Positions 16,938 to 21,285 of a stretch of 21,285 nt of DNA are shown here, piece after piece. The DNA lies in NCBI GenBank assembly GCA_027717875.1, contig JALLOL010000013.1, positions 1-21,285 of the forward strand. Direction: 5' to 3'. Under the pieces are notes generated by a model. That model did no database searches. It was not told where the DNA came from and was given only the letters and a program-made list of their open reading frames with translations. Every line of letters starts with the position of its first letter. The first letter of the stretch is position 1. The stretch is from Acidobacteria bacterium AH-259-L09. Its GTDB lineage: Bacteria; Acidobacteriota; UBA6911; RPQK01. Position numbers and translations under genes: made by a program.

Positions 16938-17878
16938 TATAAATGTGGCGACATCCCAGAATTGGGCCTGCCTCTCGGGAGGTTTCGGACAATGAATCGG
17001 TAGGCCCATGGACCAGCGGCGAGTAATGCGAGGGCGCCGATCCACCACTCAGACTGGAATTCAGAGAGTGTGTAGCTGTGTCCGGGACCTCGGGCTAAGG
17101 ACTCTCCAAGATGCAGTAGCCAACCCAGACTGTTGCTCACAATGTGGATACAAATGGGGATCAGAAGAGAGCCGCTCCGTATATATACCACAGAGGTAAC
17201 GAATCCAAAGACGAAAGCACCCAAGATGTCGACATGGGCTATGGCAAACACGGCTGAAGAGACCCACACCGCCGCGGCCGTGCCCCATCGTACAGTCCAA
17301 CATCGTAGGAGAACACCACGAAATACGTACTCCTCAATCACCGGAGCGAGCACTGCAACGAGAAAAAAGCTCGCAAGGTTAGGAACGAGTGAAAAGGTTC
17401 CGCTCTCAAAAATGACAATGGGGGGCCTCTCCAGGAGCCACCAGGAAGTAAACTCGGGGGCAAGATAAGAAAGTGGGAGGTACAATAGCCACACGGAACC
17501 TACTGATAGTGCAACCAGCGGAATTACCCGATACAGGTTACACCGGATCAGCCCCCTCGTGGGTAACGATCCGAAGATCTCACGGTGATTCACTCCACGG
17601 CTCCTAACGTACCACGAGACTGTCAGGCCAGAGGCGGCGTACGCCAGAGCTTCAAAGGCGGTATCGGGCCAGAATGAATACGGATCCCAGAAGTCAGGAA
17701 GCACGCTATCGACAAGTATGTAGGCACCGACAAAACTGACAAATAAGAGGAGTAGAACAGATGCGCCGCGCACAGAGCCCAATCCATTGGTTAAGTTCAT
17801 CGGGGTTGGACGGAACCGTCGCCTAACGGTAATCACAAAAAAAGCAATGATGAGTACAACTACAACGATAGGTGACAA
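16937..17878 (-). CDS. CPBP-family intramembrane glutamic metalloprotease (CAAX/Abi type)
   Basis: Predicted polytopic membrane protease of 313 residues. The three family motifs appear in order in the second half: EEYVFRG (motif 1, paired Glu and Arg), FAIAH (motif 2, FxxxH) and HIVSN (motif 3, HxxxN). These are the active-site residues of the CPBP/Rce1-like superfamily. The N-terminus is a hydrophobic helix (SPIVVVVLIIAFFVITV) followed by an Arg-rich turn, and several more membrane segments follow. The start is a TTG (17876-17878) with AAGGA 6 bases upstream; no ATG fits as well. Family members process prenylated proteins in eukaryotes. In bacteria they are linked to bacteriocin self-immunity, anti-sigma factor cleavage and peptide maturation, so the substrate here is unknown. 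It lies in the same direction as, and upstream of, the reverse transcriptase, but 468 bases apart, so it is probably not tightly co-transcribed with it. A defence role is possible only by location. Confidence 0.88.
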   Translation of the reverse strand: MSPIVVVVLIIAFFVITVRRRFRPTPMNLTNGLGSVRGASVLLLLFVSFVGAYILVDSVLPDFWDPYSFWPDTAFEALAYAASGLTVSWYVRSRGVNHREIFGSLPTRGLIRCNLYRVIPLVALSVGSVWLLYLPLSYLAPEFTSWWLLERPPIVIFESGTFSLVPNLASFFLVAVLAPVIEEYVFRGVLLRCWTVRWGTAAAVWVSSAVFAIAHVDILGAFVFGFVTSVVYIRSGSLLIPICIHIVSNSLGWLLHLGESLARGPGHSYTLSEFQSEWWIGALALLAAGPWAYRFIVRNLPRGRPNSGMSPHL

Positions 17879-17884
17879 AAATTT

Positions 17885-17889
17885 TCCTT
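17885..17889 (-). promoter_or_regulatory. Shine-Dalgarno site fixing a TTG start
   Basis: On the - strand AAGGA lies 6 bases before the TTG codon that begins the CPBP protease. The near-ideal spacing makes this non-ATG start credible. Confidence 0.65.
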
Positions 17890-17924
17890 AACTCATGCAT
17901 TCTTTATTGATTAACGGGGGATCG

Positions 17925-17945
17925 TTCAGTCGCGGTTCGGCTGAA
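17925..17945. repeat. small hairpin upstream of the CPBP protease gene
   Basis: TTCAGTCG (17925-17932) and CGGCTGAA (17938-17945) pair with one G-T wobble around the loop CGGTT. On neither strand is it followed by an unbroken T-run, so it is not a clear intrinsic terminator. It lies about 45 bases before the CPBP start on the coding strand, where it could be a leader hairpin. The rest of the gap between the CPBP and small membrane protein genes shows no gene I can support, apart from a doubtful 40-codon frame on the + strand at 18021-18143. Confidence 0.35.
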
Positions 17946-18120
17946 TAAAGCAGCCTAAAAAAATTCTGGTTCTCCTCTTCCCAAAGATAGCAGCGATCGT
18001 ATACTAGGTGGTAAGACGGGATGTCTACGGCTATCAATAGCATCATCATTATGGGGATACCCTACGGAATTAACAGCTGGCAGCAGATAGACAAAGCTTT
18101 TACTCTACTCAGCCTAGATC

Positions 18121-18169
18121 GCTTGAACACTTACTTTCGGTAAGTCGCCAGTAGGAATGGTGTTCAAGC
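18121..18169. repeat. 10-bp perfect inverted repeat with inner hairpin at the end of the small membrane gene
   Basis: GCTTGAACAC (18121-18130) and GTGTTCAAGC (18160-18169) are perfect reverse complements separated by 29 bases. Inside, ACTTAC (18129-18134) and GTAAGT (18140-18145) form a second 6-bp stem with a 5-base loop. The right arm covers the stop codon (18164-18166) of the small membrane protein gene. There is no T-run after it in the direction of transcription, so a factor-independent terminator is not supported. It may protect the transcript 3' end, serve as a recombination site, or be a binding site. Confidence 0.55.
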
Positions 18170-18388
18170 CACCAAGAAGCGGTGTAGGAGAAAACCAATT
18201 CCGATCCAAAACGCCACTCCAACCCAAAAGCTCAACTCTTTAAGCACTGTCCAGCCACTAGAATCTTCAGCAAGTTTCCAGCGTGGACTATGCCTGCCGA
18301 ACGTCACGATAAAAAGGACGATTTCCCCGGTGTAAATGCAGAGGACCCGCACAACACCCTCGATCAATAACTCAATAACTTCGAGCAT
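18164..18388 (-). CDS. small two-helix membrane protein of unknown function
   Basis: Predicted 74-residue protein with two hydrophobic segments: residues about 4-29 (IELLIEGVVRVLCIYTGEIV, extending through LFIVTFG) and about 54-73 (FWVGVAFWIGIGFLLHRFLV). They are joined by a short polar loop with RHSPRW and WKLAEDSSG. The ATG at 18386-18388 is preferred because the protein then begins directly with a membrane helix and GGTAGAG precedes it. An ATG at 18526 in the same frame would add 46 residues without membrane character or a ribosome site. It is the first gene downstream of the Rhs-type gene on the same strand, about 410 bases away. Small membrane proteins in this position can be immunity proteins, but nothing in the sequence proves that here. 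I do not recognise a named family. Confidence 0.6.
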   Translation of the reverse strand: MLEVIELLIEGVVRVLCIYTGEIVLFIVTFGRHSPRWKLAEDSSGWTVLKELSFWVGVAFWIGIGFLLHRFLVA

Positions 18389-18799
18389 ATCTCTACCGCT
18401 GGTCCTTATTATAGAGTACTGTTTAGACAGCTCACCAACTGAGGCAAGGCAAAATACCGATGTTAAACCGTGCCCATTGAGGCTTCGCTGAACCACAAAA
18501 ATATTTGAAGGATGCCTTGTAGTCATATTGCATTCACTTTCCGATCAAGCCCAGATTTATGGAGGCTATAGAGAGCAAGAATTACAACTGTAAGAAATCT
18601 GGAAGCCCAACTATGACAAAACAGGCACGGAGATGGTCAGGGGAGATCGTTAAGCCAGGCGGTGGCCTTCAATAAGAAAATCCAAGTCAATTGGGCTGAT
18701 CCATCTTCTGGGCTAGCCAAAATTAAAGGATCGTGCGTTCTTAGAGCGGACCCATTTTCGGACCAGACACAAATAGGGAATAGCCCGTTAAGAACTGAA
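18389..18799. other. gene-free gap downstream of the Rhs-type gene
   Basis: This 411-base gap holds the likely leader of the small membrane gene at its left side and the 3' flank of the Rhs-type gene at its right side. A perfect 8-base inverted repeat (CCAGATTT 18551-18558, AAATCTGG 18595-18602) with a 36-base spacer is the only structure noticed. It has no T-run and is probably not a terminator. Frames on both strands are short or are shadows extending from the Rhs gene. A displaced toxin or immunity fragment would be expected here if the Rhs tail had been exchanged, but no recognisable one is seen. Confidence 0.4.
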
Positions 18800-21285
18800 C
18801 TACCCGCCGGGCGCTTCAGTAGGATCACGAGGGACGGGGCATATCGGGGCGTCTCCTGTGATTCGGGGGTCTGTCGGATCTGGATCCTGCTCATTTGGGA
18901 CACCATCTCCATCCTTGTCAAAATCCTCCCAGTTAGGCTGGCCATCGTTATCCAGGTCAGAGTCGACCAGATCAGGTATGCCATCTTTGTCGAGATCCCT
19001 ATTTTTTAGCTTCTCTATTAACTCCCGTTCTCCTGCACCCAATCCGCCCTCTGAGCCCATTTTTGCCGCTCTTCTGGTGCTGGATATGCCACGTATTATT
19101 CCCTTTATTAATTCGATGAGGAATCGTCCAGCTTGCTTTCCACTCGGGTCAGTGAAGTTGATTGGATTATTGCGAACATAAGAATAAAGATTGATGTCTC
19201 CTCCGACCAAACCGATAGGGTCCTCATTGATAAAGCGGCCGAGACGGGGATCATAGAGGCGAGTCCGGTAGAAATACAGACCACTTTCCGGATCAAACTC
19301 GCGTCCTGTGTAGGTGTGAGGATTCGGCAGAGTCCCTACCTCTAGCACTATCTGTCCAAACGAGTCATACACATAGGTTCGTGCAACCGCTCCGACAGAA
19401 TCTGTCATCTCGGTCACACTGCCCAATCCATCCGCTTGATAGAAGAATCGCTCGCTGACTTCAAACGTGTCGCTGGAATCAAGGTCGCGCTCCATGATCA
19501 GTGGCTCATCGATGCCGGGGCCGTGGGTGTAGCGGGCGACGATGTTGTTGCTACCGTCTAGCTCGAGCAGAATATCCTCTTGATCGTAAATATAACGGGT
19601 CACGGTGGTTGTGACGTCAACGATCTCTTTCTCAATCCGCCGGCCTAACCCATCATATTTGTAGTTCACAATAACCCCGTCCTCAGGGACCACGCGGATC
19701 AGCTGGTTCTCTACGTCGTACTCAAACTGGGTGACGGCAGCTGTGAGCTTATTGGTCTTTTCCATCTGGTTGCCGTTGGTATCGTAGGCGTAGGTGAAGG
19801 TGTCATCCTCGGTGAGCTGGTTGGCTGTGTTGAAGGTGGAGAGGCCATTCTGGTTGGAATCCACACGATTGCCGACTGCATCGTAGCTGAAGGACTCCAG
19901 GGGGTTGGAGGGGAGAGGATTCATGGCCTCTACTAGTCGGTTTAGCGTGTCATAGGTGTAATTCGCGGTTCCGTTGTTGTCCGTCTTGGTGGTTCGATTG
20001 CCCACCTTGTCGTAGGTATAGCTGAAAGAGTTGATCGTCGTTGCCCCTAGCTGATGGGTCTGGTTCAAGAGCCGTGATACTGCATCGTAGCTGTAAGTTG
20101 TCACCACGCCGTTGGCATGGGTCATGGAGGTTCGCCGACTCAGGGCGTCGTAAGTGAAGGTCGTCGTCTGGCCGGCTGGGTTGGTAATGGAGGTCAGGCG
20201 GTTGAGCGCATCATAGACGTAAGTGGTCAGTCCGGTGGGATCGATCATGGAAATTCGGTTTCCATTGAGATCATAGGTGTAGATCGGGTCAAAGTCCGCC
20301 TTTTGTCCAGCTGCTTCAGCTGCCAGCGCGAGATAGCGATTTCGCTGCTTGAGCGCGCTCGTTGGCACTCTCTTACGGGCTCCGTGCTGTGAGCGTCCCA
20401 GTCGCACAATCGGGGTCGGCATCTTTGCAGCCTGCTCCAAGTTGAACGCTTTTACCAAAACTTGCACAGGCCCGGATCCACCGGAAATCTGGCTCGGTAC
20501 GTTCAACACCAAAGCGTTCTTCTCTTCGAGTTGTGCCTTCACTGGCATTTCCGGTAACAACTGGGTCGGGAAGGTCTGCTGTTGCAGAAAGACTGTACCC
20601 TCCTGACCGCCCGGGACATCTGGTGCAGGCCCGCCCAGCGCGGCCACATTGGCGAGATTAAAGCCCAGAGCATCCTGAAAGTAGAGGGCCACGCGACCGC
20701 CTCCTCCACCGCCACCACCGCCCGTACTGACGCCGCCGGCTCCGTTGGCCGTAATCTGCCCCGTACCTGTGAGCGTCGCTGCATCGATGCGAATGCCTCC
20801 GCCACTGCCTCCACCTGCGCAACATGGTCCGGCGCCGCCTCCGCCGTTGGCCGTGATCGTACCGGCCAGGGTCAATGTCTGGGCCACGATGCGAATCAGT
20901 CCACCGCCCGTGCCACCCAGGCTACTCGTTATAGCGGCTGCGCCACTGCCGGGCTCGTTGGGGTCTTGGAAATCGCCGTAGACGGGATTGGGCGTTCCCA
21001 CGGCTCCACCCAGACCACCATAGCTGCCACCACTGGCTCCCGTGCTGCCGGCTACAAATCCAATTGTCATCCCGCTGTTGCCAAAGGGATTGGCCGTCCG
21101 ATTGCCGCCCAAGAGTCCGCGCGCCGTCGCGTCAATGCGGCTCGTCGCATCCACCGTCAGCGTGCCGGCATTGAGATCGACTTTGAAGAACGCATTGGCA
21201 TCCGCTGCAGGGTGGGTGATGACGCTGTTGGTTGTGACATCGATGGTCGCGGTGATCACGCGCTGAAGCAGCAGCAGTTCAGTAT
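18800..21285 (-). CDS. glycine-rich Rhs/YD-repeat surface protein, N-terminus outside the window (partial)
   Basis: The frame is open from the right edge of the window to a TAG at 18800-18802, giving about 828 residues; the true start lies beyond. The GTG at 21257-21259 is internal. The first approximately 210 residues are Gly/Ala/Thr-rich with repeats such as GTGQITANGAGG and a run of nine Gly before RVALYF. This is the beta-helix/adhesin style seen in large secreted proteins. After a linker come many YD repeats (for example YTYDLNGNR, YVYDALNRL, FTYDALSRR), then the Rhs core end RLGRFINEDPIGL and NNPINFTDPSG. Rhs shells encapsulate a variable C-terminal effector. Here the tail of about 110 residues is a short amphipathic region followed by DLDKDGIPDLVDSDLDNDG and similar Asp/Gly calcium-binding (thrombospondin type 3-like) repeats, ending Pro-rich. 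No known toxin motif is seen. Likely exported or cell-surface; its role could be adhesion or contact-dependent competition. Confidence 0.88.
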   Translation of the reverse strand, partial: TELLLLQRVITATIDVTTNSVITHPAADANAFFKVDLNAGTLTVDATSRIDATARGLLGGNRTANPFGNSGMTIGFVAGSTGASGGSYGGLGGAVGTPNPVYGDFQDPNEPGSGAAAITSSLGGTGGGLIRIVAQTLTLAGTITANGGGGAGPCCAGGGSGGGIRIDAATLTGTGQITANGAGGVSTGGGGGGGGGRVALYFQDALGFNLANVAALGGPAPDVPGGQEGTVFLQQQTFPTQLLPEMPVKAQLEEKNALVLNVPSQISGGSGPVQVLVKAFNLEQAAKMPTPIVRLGRSQHGARKRVPTSALKQRNRYLALAAEAAGQKADFDPIYTYDLNGNRISMIDPTGLTTYVYDALNRLTSITNPAGQTTTFTYDALSRRTSMTHANGVVTTYSYDAVSRLLNQTHQLGATTINSFSYTYDKVGNRTTKTDNNGTANYTYDTLNRLVEAMNPLPSNPLESFSYDAVGNRVDSNQNGLSTFNTANQLTEDDTFTYAYDTNGNQMEKTNKLTAAVTQFEYDVENQLIRVVPEDGVIVNYKYDGLGRRIEKEIVDVTTTVTRYIYDQEDILLELDGSNNIVARYTHGPGIDEPLIMERDLDSSDTFEVSERFFYQADGLGSVTEMTDSVGAVARTYVYDSFGQIVLEVGTLPNPHTYTGREFDPESGLYFYRTRLYDPRLGRFINEDPIGLVGGDINLYSYVRNNPINFTDPSGKQAGRFLIELIKGIIRGISSTRRAAKMGSEGGLGAGERELIEKLKNRDLDKDGIPDLVDSDLDNDGQPNWEDFDKDGDGVPNEQDPDPTDPRITGDAPICPVPRDPTEAPGG

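Noticed and set aside
18021..18143. 40-codon + strand frame starting at ATG 18021
   Set aside because: No good ribosome site or recognisable feature; it ends inside the inverted repeat and is short enough to be chance.
18121..18169. Integron attC site reading of the inverted repeat
   Set aside because: The arms lack the RYYYAAC and GTTRRRY core pair and no integrase or second cassette is present.
1..21285. CRISPR array, rRNA or riboswitch
   Set aside because: No regularly spaced repeats and no conserved RNA segments were seen on either strand.

Overview
The window carries a bacterial defence island followed by a surface-protein module. The organism cannot be named from the sequence. Base composition is fairly G+C-rich in the left two thirds and visibly more A/T-rich from about 14.4 kb onward. 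Shine-Dalgarno sites precede some genes, and ATG and TTG starts both occur. A glycine-rich protein with YD repeats sits at the right edge. Together these point to a free-living Gram-negative-type bacterium; an Acidobacteriota- or Nitrospirota-like environmental lineage is only a guess.

Left edge (1-515): the last 45 codons of an IS-type DDE integrase/transposase, then about 375 bases without a convincing gene. These presumably hold the promoter of the operon that follows.

Centre (516-14342, + strand): three very large, tightly coupled genes. The first is an SNF2-type helicase resembling DrmD of class 1 DISARM. It overlaps by one base an approximately 1700-residue Eco57I-like adenine-N6 DNA methyltransferase. 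Four bases after the methyltransferase stop comes an approximately 1820-residue DEAD/DEAH helicase with several zinc clusters, a DUF1998 region and, at the extreme C-terminus, what looks like a Vsr/PD-(D/E)XK nuclease. No separate DrmB (DUF1998) or DrmC (PLD nuclease) gene is present. The DUF1998 and nuclease functions appear fused into the third protein, which looks more like Druantia DruE or MrfA/YprA helicases than like DrmA. The likely logic is methyl-marking of host DNA plus helicase/nuclease attack on unmarked invading DNA.

Right of the operon (14372-18388, - strand): a reverse transcriptase lies tail to tail with the operon, 29 bases away. It has a long helical C-terminal region ending in a HEPN RNase signature, an architecture like the phage-abortive protein AbiA. 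About 470 non-coding bases lie upstream of it. Next come a CPBP (CAAX-type/Abi) intramembrane protease with a TTG start, and a small two-helix membrane protein.

Right edge (18800-21285, - strand): the C-terminal part of a glycine-rich Rhs/YD-repeat protein that runs off the window. Its variable tail, where polymorphic Rhs proteins usually carry a toxin, consists of a short amphipathic stretch plus thrombospondin-type-3-like Asp/Gly calcium-binding repeats.

The most notable biology is (i) the three-gene DISARM/Druantia-like hybrid with a fused nuclease and (ii) the RT-HEPN gene beside it.
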